Shown here: positions 6,458-13,805 of the stretch, one piece after another
Layout: each line of letters begins with the position of its first letter
Numbering within the stretch: position 1 is the first letter of the stretch
Source of the DNA: a virus
DNA: 35,381 nt
IMG/VR virus record: IMGVR_UViG_3300045784_000003
Span: 1-35,381 of that record
Reading direction: 5' to 3' (one strand)
Position numbers and translations under genes: made by a program
The notes under the pieces: generated by a model
What the model saw: only the letters and a program-made list of their open reading frames with translations
Told to the model about the DNA's origin: nothing
Database searches by the model: none

Positions 6458-6645
6458 CCGAACACACAGCACTTGAGAAACGGGTTAAATCGAAAGTAAA
6501 AAGACTAAGCAACATGACAGAACACAAGGTTCCAACACTGTCAAAGCAATGTACTCGCGGTCAAGTGATAAATGGATGCTCTAACTGCTTCAAGAAGGAT
6601 TGTCCGTGCGACTGCCATAGACGCGTAGGACCGGAAAGGAACTAA
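6454..6645 (+). CDS. Cys-cluster miniprotein with repeated MTEH start
   Basis: 63 residues starting in an ATGA overlap. MTEHTALEKRVKSK then MTEHKVPTLSKQ: the second MTEH (6514) could be an internal start. The C-terminus GCSNCFKKDCPCDCH has five Cys and a His, a likely metal site. Unknown function. Confidence 0.55.
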   Translation: MTEHTALEKRVKSKVKRLSNMTEHKVPTLSKQCTRGQVINGCSNCFKKDCPCDCHRRVGPERN

Positions 6646-6649
6646 AGGG

Positions 6650-6808
6650 ATGAGTTGTAGGGGAGATAGGCGAGAGGAAAAGAATAGGTTTTACGATAGG
6701 GTAGACGAGATACTTGATTTTGGCAAGTACCGTCGTTCTCTTATGGCGCTAAAATGGACTATGTGGGAGCTTCAGCGGTTGGTTAGTGCGGAGCAAGGGG
6801 AGGAATGA
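6650..6808 (+). CDS. Unknown 52-aa basic protein
   Basis: Complete small frame between two genes. MSCRGDRREEKNRFYDRVDEIL then YRRSLMALKWTMWELQRLVS, mostly helical and Arg-rich. It ends inside the next start (ATGATG). Supported by packing and by absence of any other frame here. Confidence 0.5.
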   Translation: MSCRGDRREEKNRFYDRVDEILDFGKYRRSLMALKWTMWELQRLVSAEQGEE

Positions 6809-7572
6809 TGGGGAACGAATATAATCCGACAGAGGAATCATTTTTGAATGATGTGTCAAAACACTCGATGGAAATCCTTCTTGATAATGGCGTTTATCGC
6901 CATCTACGTTTTACGAATAACGGTTCTAACGTGATGAGATTCGACATTGTGACTTATCCTGGCCATCTTGTCTACTCTGGCGATATGGGAAGTTTTGTAT
7001 TTTCTCGTCTGAATGATATGTTTGAGTTCTTCAGAACGGGCAATCGAGTAGATGGAAAACTAAGCATAAATCCTGGATACTGGAGCGAGAAACTGGAGGC
7101 TGTTGATCGATGTGACTCTACGCAAGGAAATGGATTCAAGGAGTATTCTTCGGATAAATTCAAGAACAAAGTCAACGAACATGTTGACGAATGGATCAAA
7201 GAATACGCTGAAGAATTCAACTCTGATTTTGAAGATAGTTTGCGACATTGGTTGGAACGCTCTGAAGAGGCTAAGAAACAGGGCGTATGCCACACGAACA
7301 AGGAATGCAAACTGATGTATTCAGAGATTCCCCAAGAGCGGAAGGACGCGGCGGTAAAAGCGTTTAGGGAGAGCGACTATGCTCCGTCTTTTCCAGAGAT
7401 CAGAACTGCAATAGCCAATGATCCTGAAGGATGGAACATCCCTTATCATAGTTTTTGGGGTATGGGAGTAAGGAATTTCTTCCGAGGAAAGGGATTTGGA
7501 GAAGATTACTTCGGAATTGACAATTTGGATTGCATTTACGTCCAATTAGTAGAGGATGCCGTTAAAGCATAG
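6808..7572 (+). CDS. Conserved phage protein of unknown function (254 aa)
   Basis: ATGATG at 6805 and 6808; the GGGGAGG at 6797-6803 gives good spacing to 6808. The body has MRFDIVTYPGHLVYSGDMGS, FSRLNDMFEFFRTG and INPGYWSEKLEAV. The C-terminal block WGMGVRNFFRGKGFGED followed by IDNLDCIYVQLVEDAV looks like a second domain. I recognise this pattern as a hypothetical protein widespread in tailed phages and plasmids, with no established role. Acidic linker residues 120-175 are Lys/Glu-rich. It precedes ssb. Confidence 0.75.
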   Translation: MGNEYNPTEESFLNDVSKHSMEILLDNGVYRHLRFTNNGSNVMRFDIVTYPGHLVYSGDMGSFVFSRLNDMFEFFRTGNRVDGKLSINPGYWSEKLEAVDRCDSTQGNGFKEYSSDKFKNKVNEHVDEWIKEYAEEFNSDFEDSLRHWLERSEEAKKQGVCHTNKECKLMYSEIPQERKDAAVKAFRESDYAPSFPEIRTAIANDPEGWNIPYHSFWGMGVRNFFRGKGFGEDYFGIDNLDCIYVQLVEDAVKA

Positions 7573-7588
7573 GGTTTGAAAGGTAAAA

Positions 7589-8023
7589 ATGAGTAAATCT
7601 GTCAATAAAGTGTTTTTGCTAGGAAATGTGGGAAAGAATCCTGAGATTCGTACTTCACCTTCAGGAACAGTGGTAGCGAACTTCAGCATAGCGGTATCGG
7701 ATAGGGAGAAGGACTCGTCTGGAAACTGGACAGACAAGACAACGTGGATAGATTGCGTCTGCTTTAAGAAGACAGCGGAGATCGTGCAGAGTTACGTCAC
7801 AAAGGGAAGCAAGATATTTGTTGAGGGCAAGATTACAAACCGTTCGTGGGACGATAAGAAGACAGGGGAGAAGCGCTACAAGTCGGAAATTATTGTCAAC
7901 GACATAACGCTTCTATCAGGCAAGGAAGAGTCTGGTGGGCGTCAGGAAGAGAGCGCTCCTTCTCCAGTGAAGCGTGCGACGTTTCAAGAAGTGCTAGACG
8001 ATCCTAACGAGATACCTTTTTAG
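7589..8023 (+). CDS. ssb: Single-stranded DNA-binding protein
   Basis: 144 residues. OB-fold in order: NKVFLLGNVGKNPEIR, SGTVVANFSIAVSDR, TTWIDCVCFKKTAEIV, YVTKGSKIFVEGKI, KSEIIVNDITLL. A Ser/Glu-rich linker leads to a C-terminal tip DDPNEIPF, the acidic/hydrophobic tail that recruits replication and repair partners. It coats single-stranded phage DNA. It lies in the early accessory region, not beside a polymerase or primase in this window. Length and tip fit a complete Ssb. Confidence 0.97.
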   Translation: MSKSVNKVFLLGNVGKNPEIRTSPSGTVVANFSIAVSDREKDSSGNWTDKTTWIDCVCFKKTAEIVQSYVTKGSKIFVEGKITNRSWDDKKTGEKRYKSEIIVNDITLLSGKEESGGRQEESAPSPVKRATFQEVLDDPNEIPF

Positions 8024-8033
8024 GAGAGAAACG

Positions 8034-8423
8034 ATGTCTAAGAAGAAATACAATCACGCTGAAGCGTTCTGTGTGATGACCTACCAATCCGATGACGGAA
8101 CAATCACAGAGCAGTTGTGGAACAGTCGAGACGGTGTGACTCCGTTCATGATTATGTCGAGGAATGGAGGTAGAGAACTCCGTCATATCGATTGGGGTAA
8201 GGATTATCCTCAGCCTAATTACAAACCTCTTCCGGGAAAGAGAATATTCGTTGACGCAACCAGAGAACTCGTCACTCCAAAAATGAATGAATATGTGGAG
8301 AAGATATTCACAGAGCACGACGGAGGGTACTGGAAGACGCGAGAGGAAGCGTTTGAGGCGTTGCTTCCTGGGTGGCTGCGTAACGGAGAAGAACCTTGGA
8401 TTATAGTAGTTGGGGTGGAATAA
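8034..8423 (+). CDS. Unknown 129-aa protein
   Basis: GGAGAG then ATG. HAEAFCVMTYQSDDGTITEQLWNSRDGVTPFMI fits a beta-sheet N-terminus, the middle has HIDWGKDYPQPNYKPLPGKRIFVD, and the C-terminus is helical (YWKTREEAFEALLPGW). It resembles uncharacterised phage proteins; no activity is known. Confidence 0.65.
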   Translation: MSKKKYNHAEAFCVMTYQSDDGTITEQLWNSRDGVTPFMIMSRNGGRELRHIDWGKDYPQPNYKPLPGKRIFVDATRELVTPKMNEYVEKIFTEHDGGYWKTREEAFEALLPGWLRNGEEPWIIVVGVE

Positions 8424-8444
8424 CAGATGAAAAGGGAGGAATAA

Positions 8445-8657
8445 ATGTCAACACCGAGATTGCAGTTGCTTCACAGTGAAATTGGCCAGAAACTAGGAAA
8501 TATAGCGGATTTGTTGCCGTCAGAGTACAAACTTACCTTAATTGCAAGGAATCCAGACAACGACCAAGCGCATATCGTTATGGGAGACGACGTGGATACG
8601 GAAGCTATAGTGTACGTGCTTCAGCATCCTGAACTGACGCCAATTGAAACGAAGTGA
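8445..8657 (+). CDS. Unknown 70-aa protein
   Basis: GGGAGGAATAAATG start. Helical opening, then YKLTLIARNPDNDQAHIVMGDDVD and ending in VLQHPELTPIETK. It looks like a compact alpha/beta fold of the kind common in phage small proteins. No function assigned. Confidence 0.65.
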   Translation: MSTPRLQLLHSEIGQKLGNIADLLPSEYKLTLIARNPDNDQAHIVMGDDVDTEAIVYVLQHPELTPIETK

Positions 8658-8670
8658 AGGGGAGAGTGTA

Positions 8671-9096
8671 ATGTCATATCCAAATCCACCGTACATATCC
8701 GGCGAAGAGGCTGAGAGTGTTGTGTTAGAGAAACTGCAACTAGCTTTTTGGAACACGATGCCAGCGATAGGAGAGAATGCGGAAGTAGACATTCGCCAAC
8801 TGAGCGATTCTTTTGATAGGGTACTACTGTCTGTAAGAAGTTGGATTCTTGATGGTCATAAGGTAGACAGGTTGGAATCGGAGTCATTTGATTTTCCTGC
8901 AACGCCTTGGGATTTTTGGAAACAAGAATATGCGCCGAAATGGTTTTTGGATCGTTGGCCAGTCAAGTACAAAACGACTGTAGTGACAAAGGCTATCCAT
9001 AAGCACTATGTATGCCCCCACATTAACACTCCAAAGAATGATAATAGGATTCAGCACATTGAGTGGATGTACAAGAATAGTGGGCAGGACAAATGA
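8671..9096 (+). CDS. Unknown 141-aa protein
   Basis: Start at 8671 after AAGGGGAGAGTG. An earlier in-frame start at 8644 lies inside the previous gene and has no site. The C-terminal half, PATPWDFWKQEYAPKWFLDRWPVKY and HYVCPHI, is aromatic-rich with a Cys and His in the last 35 residues. The segment WDFWKQEYAPKWFLDRWP recalls phage proteins of unknown role. Overlaps the next start as ATGA. Confidence 0.65.
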   Translation: MSYPNPPYISGEEAESVVLEKLQLAFWNTMPAIGENAEVDIRQLSDSFDRVLLSVRSWILDGHKVDRLESESFDFPATPWDFWKQEYAPKWFLDRWPVKYKTTVVTKAIHKHYVCPHINTPKNDNRIQHIEWMYKNSGQDK

Positions 9097-9281
9097 CGAC
9101 AAAATGGGACGAGTACATAAAAACTGAAGGGTGGAAGGACTTCTACATCATCGAGGCATATCAATACATTCCAGATGAGGTAGATAGGGACGTAGCGATC
9201 ATGAAGATCGAGGCGTCACAGACAGCGGAAGAAGCAAAAGATGTAATCGCTAAGGCGAGAGAGGGGAAACATGAGTTTTAA
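9093..9281 (+). CDS. Unknown 62-aa protein
   Basis: ATGA overlap with the previous gene and 11 nt overlap with the next. WDEYIKTEGWKDFYIIEAYQYIPDEVDRDVA and an Ala/Glu/Lys-rich helical end. Not recognised. Confidence 0.6.
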   Translation: MTTKWDEYIKTEGWKDFYIIEAYQYIPDEVDRDVAIMKIEASQTAEEAKDVIAKAREGKHEF

Positions 9282-9666
9282 GGACGAATGCAAGAGAATG
9301 GGAATCAAGACTACACCGCAACAGCGTCGTGCAGCTTTGTTCCTTGAGAACTGTGGATACATATTCTGCGCAGACTTTGGATGGGGAAATGCGGAAGAAG
9401 TTGCACGAAGAGACTTTGGATTTCGCGTTGCCGATCCCGACATAAAGACATTGAATGGAAAGGTAATTCGTCTCCTACGCGATCACCAATACTGGACTCC
9501 ATGGGATTTGTGCGACAACATTTTGGCAAAGTACGCAATTTTGGTTAGCGATGCGAGCGTCACCAGTAGAATACGCGATCTACGCAAGCCAAGATTTGGT
9601 GCTCACATCATTGATAAGCGTAGGATTGTAGATTCAAACGCCTACGAATATCGTCTCAGAAAATAG
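9271..9666 (+). CDS. Winged-helix DNA-binding protein, 131 aa
   Basis: GAGGGGAAAC then ATG. Residues 60-131 fit a winged helix: LNGKVIRLLRDHQYWTPWDLCDNIL, then SDASVTSRIRDLRKPRFGAHIIDKRRI and SNAYEYRLRK (wing strands). The 'VTSRIRDLRKxxFGxHxI' pattern is the recognition helix and wing of a domain common in phage regulators. The N-terminal 55 residues include FGWGNAEEVARRDFGFRVADPDI, perhaps an extra domain. A promoter box lies over its 3' end. Confidence 0.7.
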   Translation: MSFKDECKRMGIKTTPQQRRAALFLENCGYIFCADFGWGNAEEVARRDFGFRVADPDIKTLNGKVIRLLRDHQYWTPWDLCDNILAKYAILVSDASVTSRIRDLRKPRFGAHIIDKRRIVDSNAYEYRLRK

Positions 9667-9693
9667 TTGACAAACTGCGCCGAAGAGCATAAT
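9657..9693 (+). promoter_or_regulatory. Promoter with CAGAAAA-N3-TTGACA box
   Basis: CAGAAAATAGTTGACA (9657-9672) matches the boxes at 1778 and 11992. A -10 CATAAT (9688-9693) is 15 bp further, or ATAATT at 16 bp. The gene at 9714 follows. Confidence 0.55.
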
Positions 9694-9713
9694 TTCTATG
9701 CAAGGGAGAAGAC

Positions 9714-9947
9714 TTGGAACCAGAAACCTCAAACGTAATTATGCAGTCAATCAACCTAGTTGAGTTGATGCGCGAGGCAAAATCACCAGACATTCCAGAC
9801 GGGATAATCTACGAGGACGAGCAAATTCGCGTGGACAAGAAGGATGGGAAAGTGCCTATGACTGGTAAGCCGATCAAAAATCCATTCATCTATAGATTGG
9901 CAAAGGAAAAAGGATGGGCTGATAAGGCGTTAGAGGAAATTAAGTGA
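9714..9947 (+). CDS. Unknown 77-aa protein, TTG start
   Basis: TTG 6-8 nt after AAGGGAGAAGA. SINLVELMREAKSPDIPDGIIYEDEQIRVDKKDGKV then NPFIYRLAKEKGWADKALEEI. The C-terminus is a charged helix. First gene after the promoter at 9657. No family recognised. Confidence 0.55.
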   Translation: MEPETSNVIMQSINLVELMREAKSPDIPDGIIYEDEQIRVDKKDGKVPMTGKPIKNPFIYRLAKEKGWADKALEEIK

Positions 9948-9972
9948 AACCAAATAATTTGGGGGTGAAATT

Positions 9973-10194
9973 GTGAGCAACAGCATCTCATTCAAGACGA
10001 ACAAGCGCGGTGGCGTTTCCATGTCGGCGTCAGGACTAGGAGCAAGGTCATTGTTTAACGCTTTGGTCCCTTCCGATAAGAAGATTCTACGGGATGGAGA
10101 ACCGTGTGGACATCATGGTTGTTTGAAGCATATCAGCCATCCATGTGAGGGGTGCGGCAGGATAGTCGGTAGGAAAGTGGGAGAGAAAATATGA
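9973..10194 (+). CDS. Zinc-binding phage miniprotein, 73 aa
   Basis: GTG start. The C-terminal half reads EPCGHHGCLKHISHPCEGCGRIVGR: Cys and His in the order C-HH-C-H-H-C-C fit one or two zinc sites. A similar 'CGHxGCLxHxSHPCEGCGR' block is, to my recollection, conserved in phage small proteins. The N-terminal half (FKTNKRGGVSMSASGLGARSLF) is basic. Probably binds nucleic acid or a host protein; unproven. Confidence 0.65.
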   Translation: MSNSISFKTNKRGGVSMSASGLGARSLFNALVPSDKKILRDGEPCGHHGCLKHISHPCEGCGRIVGRKVGEKI

Positions 10195-10532
10195 AGGCGT
10201 TAGGACAAGACATATTCGACTTCTATTCAGAGGATGGAAGCTGGCCAAAAGGATTCTACTATGATCCACCGACAGATGAACCTTCCTCGGAGATTACGAA
10301 CGACGACGGAACTATCGCTCTTGATCCGAATGAGAAATACGATCTTGGCCTATTTGAATACGTTTGTTCTGAGGAAGATGACGATACTGTGTCGGTTCCT
10401 TCATTTGCCAAGATGTTTCGAAAATGGAAAGATGCACGGACTTACATGACGGTGACATTGCGAATTCCTAAAGATCAAACCGATAAGGTTCTTGAGATGT
10501 TGACAAGTGCAGGATGCAAGGTATCGAAATGA
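10191..10532 (+). CDS. Unknown 113-aa protein
   Basis: ATGA overlap with the previous gene. Acidic, with YYDPPTDEPSSEITNDDGT and a C-terminal TYMTVTLRIPKDQTDKVLEMLTSAGCKV that looks like a small ferredoxin-like alpha/beta unit. It overlaps the next start as ATGA. Not recognised. Confidence 0.6.
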   Translation: MKALGQDIFDFYSEDGSWPKGFYYDPPTDEPSSEITNDDGTIALDPNEKYDLGLFEYVCSEEDDDTVSVPSFAKMFRKWKDARTYMTVTLRIPKDQTDKVLEMLTSAGCKVSK

Positions 10533-11197
10533 GTAAATTGAGGGAAAAAATGGGAAACGCTAAGGAAGAAAAGATTGTAATGTTTGATAGTCCCGAAGCA
10601 GCACGTCGGGTTGAGCAGTGGGGATGGAAGTCGAGAGACGGTATTTTCTACCCTGGTGATAACGCAAGCAGTGAGCATGGAGCGCGGTGGTCTGGTTGCA
10701 CGCATCAGACGTGTGAATGCGGAAAACCTTACGAGAAGGGGCAAGTACGCTGCCGTTCCTGCCAAGCGAAGAAGGACTCTGAGGAGTATTACGCGCTTCC
10801 GATGGCCAAATGGGACGGTGAAACGCCAACCTGTGACGATGACCGAGACAAGTATTTTTGGGATAAAGCGCAGTTGCTTGACGAAATGTATTGGCAGTTG
10901 GAGGAAGCACAGAAGCGCGGTGAGGAACCGGAGATGCACGTTGTTGTCTGCGAACCCCACTATCTGCATGAAATTGACGGAAGTGAATGGGATGACGATC
11001 TTCCAGATAACGGAGACTATGACGGACTTCCTCATGATGTAGGAGAGGCGATAGATGCTCTCAATAAGGTTATCAAGGAGCAAGGACCGTCGTGCTGGTA
11101 TCCTGGTAAGGAGAGGGTTGATATGGACGCTCTGTGGGCTGAATTGAAGGAGGGGTTGGCAAAGGAAAAAGAGGAATCCAGTGAAATCCAAGCCTAA
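10529..11197 (+). CDS. Cys-rich acidic protein, 222 aa
   Basis: Start at 10529 in an ATGA overlap; an earlier ATG at 10514 is open but poor. The middle has GCTHQTCECGKPYEKGQVRCRSCQAKKD, a plausible C4 zinc ribbon. It is flanked by acidic, Trp/Tyr-rich segments such as MAKWDGETPTCDDDRDKYFWDKAQLLDEMYWQLEEAQ. The C-terminal half (DDDLPDNGDYDG...) is very acidic. I recognise no known family. Confidence 0.65.
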   Translation: MSKLREKMGNAKEEKIVMFDSPEAARRVEQWGWKSRDGIFYPGDNASSEHGARWSGCTHQTCECGKPYEKGQVRCRSCQAKKDSEEYYALPMAKWDGETPTCDDDRDKYFWDKAQLLDEMYWQLEEAQKRGEEPEMHVVVCEPHYLHEIDGSEWDDDLPDNGDYDGLPHDVGEAIDALNKVIKEQGPSCWYPGKERVDMDALWAELKEGLAKEKEESSEIQA

Positions 11198-11543
11198 ACT
11201 TTGGACCAACTCCGATCTGCGCAAGGAGTTCGATAGGCTCAAGAAACTATATTTTGATGAAACGATGCCGAACCCAAGGACCATTCGATTTGAGCCGATA
11301 GACGGGTTAGGTCGCACGTTCAGGTATAGAAATCCGGGAGCGCGTAGGAGCAAAGACGATGATTTCGGAATTCAAATCAGTAGAAAGTTGAGGTATTCAC
11401 GACGTTTGTGGCTAGGGACGCTGGTTCACGAAATGGTTCATCTGGAACAGCGAAACAAGTATAGTTGCGGAATCAGGGGCAAGCGGTTTAACGGAAGGAT
11501 GCGCCAGTTGGCACTGACAGGATGTTTTGATGGCATCTGGTAA
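11181..11543 (+). CDS. SprT-like zinc metallopeptidase, minimal form
   Basis: 120 residues, GTG start 16 nt inside the previous gene. SDLRKEFDRLKKLYFDETMP is the typical first helix of SprT/Spartan-type proteases. LGTLVHEMVHLEQ carries the HExxH zinc/catalytic motif (about residues 83-87). In many members a third ligand lies in an 'HGxxF' segment; here the matching part is IRGKRF, with Arg in place of His. No C-terminal zinc ribbon. Whether it is active is uncertain. SprT family enzymes cleave proteins crosslinked to DNA. Confidence 0.75.
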   Translation: MKSKPKLWTNSDLRKEFDRLKKLYFDETMPNPRTIRFEPIDGLGRTFRYRNPGARRSKDDDFGIQISRKLRYSRRLWLGTLVHEMVHLEQRNKYSCGIRGKRFNGRMRQLALTGCFDGIW

Positions 11544-11557
11544 ATTGGAGGATTGAG

Positions 11558-11983
11558 ATGAACGCGAAAGAACTAGCAGAGAATCTGACAGGAATAGAGT
11601 ATCCATGCGATATTCCTACCGAGTTGACGAAGGAGGCAAAGGCGTCAGGACTGGTAATCGTATACGGTGGTTCTGACGATTTGATGGAGTTTGAGGGAGC
11701 AATTCACGATGAGGTAGGTGCGTATGGTGGAACCACGGTAAAGGTGTACTCTAGTGGTCTGTTGCCTGATTTTGAACAAATCTCGGATGACAAGGACAAA
11801 GACCTGCTTCGAGAGTATTTTCTGCACGAAAACGACGCTAAAGAGATTGAAGCGTTGTGGTGCAATGAAGGCGATTATTCGTGGACATATAAGACGGATA
11901 TTCCTCACAGCACGTTTGAAATTGTTGAGGATGGGGAGCCTTACTGCCGGGGAATTGTGTTTGCATTGAAAGATTGCGCATAA
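11558..11983 (+). CDS. Conserved phage protein of unknown function (141 aa)
   Basis: GGAGGATTGAG then ATG. IEYPCDIPTELTKEAKASGLVIVYGGSDDLMEFEGAIHDEVGAYGG, then WCNEGDYSWTYKTDIPHSTFEIVEDGEPYCRGIVFALKDCA. I recognise this combination ('SDDLMEFxGAIxDEVGAY' and 'IPHxTFxIxEDGExYCRGIVF') as a very widespread phage hypothetical. No catalytic motif is obvious. Compact alpha/beta protein, not secreted. Confidence 0.8.
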   Translation: MNAKELAENLTGIEYPCDIPTELTKEAKASGLVIVYGGSDDLMEFEGAIHDEVGAYGGTTVKVYSSGLLPDFEQISDDKDKDLLREYFLHENDAKEIEALWCNEGDYSWTYKTDIPHSTFEIVEDGEPYCRGIVFALKDCA

Positions 11984-11988
11984 AAATA

Positions 11989-12029
11989 GCGCAGAAAACA
12001 CTTGACACGGCGCAGGAAAAGTTTATTAT
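11989..12029 (+). promoter_or_regulatory. Promoter with two GCGCAG boxes
   Basis: GCGCAGAAAACACTTGACA (11989-12007), spacer of 16 bp, -10 TATTAT (12024-12029). The spacer itself holds GCGCAGGAAAA (12010-12020). The box pair recurs around 1775-1844. It drives the XRE regulator operon from 12039. Confidence 0.7.
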
Positions 12030-12038
12030 GGAGGATAA

Positions 12039-12257
12039 ATGAGTACCCCACTAATGCGAAGCATCGAATCCGAGGACAGATTTAGAGAAAAAGCGGCTTC
12101 CCACGTTCCTCCAATTCCTATGGGGGCGATAGACATGTACATACAGTTGTTGGAATCGGAGCGGCGCAAGACCTTTGCGGCGGCGGTGTCTATCTACGCA
12201 GGAGTGATGCTGCAAACTATGGACAGGAAAGAGGATATTGAAAATGACAAAAAGTAA
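12039..12257 (+). CDS. Unknown 72-aa protein
   Basis: First gene after the 11989 promoter, with GGAGGATAA then ATG. RSIESEDRFREKAASHVPPIPMGAIDMYIQLLESERRKTF and an Ala-rich helix (AAAVSIYAGVML). It overlaps the XRE gene by 14 nt. No domain recognised. Confidence 0.6.
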   Translation: MSTPLMRSIESEDRFREKAASHVPPIPMGAIDMYIQLLESERRKTFAAAVSIYAGVMLQTMDRKEDIENDKK

Positions 12258-12513
12258 ACCTACGGAAGATGAACTAGAGGAACGAATTGCACGCGCACAG
12301 GAGTGGGGGCAATTTCGCCAAGAATTTGGGTTTACGCAGAAATCGCTAGCTGATACACTCAAAAGTATCGATACGGACAAGACGGGAAAGCTGCCAGGAG
12401 TGAGCCGCCGAACAATCCAAATGATCGAGGCTGGTCTTATCAAGCCCCACGCGCACACTTTGGCGTTGTTTGAAGAGTTGAAACGTAGGCATGAGAGAAA
12501 TAAGGATCGGTAG
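12244..12513 (+). CDS. XRE-family helix-turn-helix regulator
   Basis: ATG at 12244 follows GAGG at 12231-12234 with 9 nt spacing; a TTG at 12238 is also in frame. 89 residues: FRQEFGFTQKSLADTLKSI ... VSRRTIQMIEAGLIKPHAHTLALFEELKRR, a classic Cro/C1-type HTH with a 10-residue insert between helix 2 and the recognition helix (DTDKTGKLPG). It likely controls its own promoter, which has a paired box; this is inference. Confidence 0.8.
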   Translation: MTKSKPTEDELEERIARAQEWGQFRQEFGFTQKSLADTLKSIDTDKTGKLPGVSRRTIQMIEAGLIKPHAHTLALFEELKRRHERNKDR

Positions 12514-12528
12514 AGGAAGGTAATAATT

Positions 12529-12536
12529 GGGGGGGG
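12529..12536 (+). promoter_or_regulatory. G8 homopolymer acting as ribosome binding site
   Basis: Eight consecutive G lie 2 nt before ATG 12539. A TTG just upstream (12527) is in frame, so slippage would only change an alternative start. Tract length changes could tune translation of the paralog gene. Confidence 0.4.
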
Positions 12537-12538
12537 CT

Positions 12539-12910
12539 ATGAGTGATAATAAATACGTAGTACCGGAAGGGATGTTGAAGGCTACTTTGGGGCCACTTGC
12601 TGATTTGCAGATGGGATCAGTCCTACAAAAGAATCTTGAAGTTTATCTCCAACGTGCTATCTGCTGGCAGGATGGAGAACTGGCAAAGATGCAGGCGGCG
12701 GTCACGCTTGGTTACAAAGGGGCAGTAATATTTTCGGCTATTGAGGACGTTCGCTGCATGTACCTTGCTCCTGAACCGGAAGTTCCAGAGGAGATAAGGA
12801 GTCTTCAACGTATCCGTCTTGACTGGGTTAAAGACCAAGACGATCTTAATCGATTGGTAACTGAATTAAATGTTGAATCTTTCCGGCGTGGACAGAAATC
12901 AACCAAGTAA
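12539..12910 (+). CDS. Member 2 of the four-copy phage paralog family
   Basis: 123 residues, shortest copy. MSDNKYVVPEGMLKATLG, then RAICWQ, then IEDVRCMYLAPEPEVPEEIRSL, then RLVTELNVESFRRGQKSTK. Blocks match the genes at 5957, 17861 and 19807. The RLVTELNV block is shared only with the 17861 copy. A G8 tract (12529-12536) serves as its ribosome site. Confidence 0.75.
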   Translation: MSDNKYVVPEGMLKATLGPLADLQMGSVLQKNLEVYLQRAICWQDGELAKMQAAVTLGYKGAVIFSAIEDVRCMYLAPEPEVPEEIRSLQRIRLDWVKDQDDLNRLVTELNVESFRRGQKSTK

Positions 12911-12934
12911 CTAACAAAATAAAAGGAGATGTAA

Positions 12935-13366
12935 ATGTCTGGAAATACAGTGGTTACAGGTTTGAGTGGGACGGAAGTTATCGAAGACTTTCTGAATCAC
13001 TTGCGCACTCAACTTAGGCGTGATTGCAATTTGCGCGATTCGGACTCGTATACACGAGGATACAGCGCTACTGCAAGCTACAAACTGAAGCTGTACGGAG
13101 TTGATGTGACTGAAGTTGAATCCGAAGTCGCGGTAGGACTCGATAACCCTGCTGAGACGGAAAAGGTTGAGGTTGAGGATGTAGTCGAAATTCCTCAAGA
13201 GTTGGAACTGAACGCGGTTCGTGAGCGGTCAGGACAAGAAGAGCCGGTCATGACGATTGACACGGAAGGTCGTCCATCGATCAAGAAAAGAAAGTATCAG
13301 CGTCGGATCGTTGCAGAGGCTCCTCCAGAGGGGTTGAGCGGCGGTGCTGTGGAAATAGACGAGTAA
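12935..13366 (+). CDS. Unknown 143-aa acidic protein
   Basis: AAAAGGAGATGTAA then ATG. SGTEVIEDFLNHLRTQLRRDCNLRDSDSYTRGYSATASYKLKLYGVDVTEVESEVAVG looks like a folded alpha/beta domain. The C-terminus is low-complexity with a basic patch (SIKKRKYQRRIV). I recall similar phage hypotheticals just upstream of packaging genes. Function unknown. Confidence 0.65.
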   Translation: MSGNTVVTGLSGTEVIEDFLNHLRTQLRRDCNLRDSDSYTRGYSATASYKLKLYGVDVTEVESEVAVGLDNPAETEKVEVEDVVEIPQELELNAVRERSGQEEPVMTIDTEGRPSIKKRKYQRRIVAEAPPEGLSGGAVEIDE

Positions 13367-13368
13367 GA

Positions 13369-13503
13369 TTGTTCTCCGGGGAGAACATCAACTTCCTGCC
13401 GATCCTAAGTAAAGGTGGACGCCAATCTCAGGGCAACGCCAATGAGTCCGATGTGACACTTGGCAAGCGGCAGGACATAACAATTGAGGGGAGAAGAAAA
13501 TGA
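13369..13503 (+). CDS. Possible 44-aa protein, TTG start
   Basis: An open frame with TTG start, FSGENINFLPILSKGGRQSQG ... VTLGKRQDITIEGRRK, ending at TGA 13501-13503 that overlaps the next start as ATGA. The overlap fits local packing. Against it: the ribosome site is weak and the whole stretch can fold as RNA (hairpin 13371-13386 and closing stem 13394-13475). Either or both may be true. Confidence 0.4.
   Translation: MFSGENINFLPILSKGGRQSQGNANESDVTLGKRQDITIEGRRK
13371..13475 (+). ncRNA. Structured leader candidate before the 13500 gene
   Basis: GTTCTCC-GG-GGAGAAC (13371-13386) is a perfect inverted repeat; with a CGGG tetraloop it gives a 6 bp hairpin. It is followed by an 8 bp perfect closing stem TCCTGCCG (13394-13401) with CGGCAGGA (13468-13475) that encloses GGAC/GTCC (417-420/446-449 in 13-kb numbering). 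No known riboswitch motif matched by eye. Confidence 0.35.
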
Positions 13504-13805
13504 CGAAGTATGAAGTGAAGTTTGAAGATGCAACAGTGGAAACGGTTGAGGCTGAGACGATTGGCCAGTTTGGAAACTTTGTTACCTTTTCTAATGGGAA
13601 AGACGCAGATACTCAAGTGCTTGCGTTGTATCCTATTTCGGATGTAAAATCCGTCAAGAAGGTAGTTGAAGCTCCGGTTGAGGTGTCTACCAAGAAGCCT
13701 CGCAAGAAGCGTAATCTGACAGACGAGGCTCGTAAGGCTATTTCGGACGCTCAGAAGGCGCGTTGGGCGGCAAAGAAGGCCGTAGCAGAAGCACAAACGG
13801 TTTAG
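13500..13805 (+). CDS. Unknown 101-aa basic-tailed protein
   Basis: GGGGAGAAGAAA then ATG. Beta-rich N-terminus (KYEVKFEDATVETVEAETIGQFGNFVTF) and a linker KKPRKKRNL followed by EARKAISDAQKARWAAKKAVAEA, a basic helix of the kind seen in small phage proteins and nucleoid-like tails. Function not known; possibly DNA- or RNA-binding through the tail. Confidence 0.6.
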   Translation: MTKYEVKFEDATVETVEAETIGQFGNFVTFSNGKDADTQVLALYPISDVKSVKKVVEAPVEVSTKKPRKKRNLTDEARKAISDAQKARWAAKKAVAEAQTV

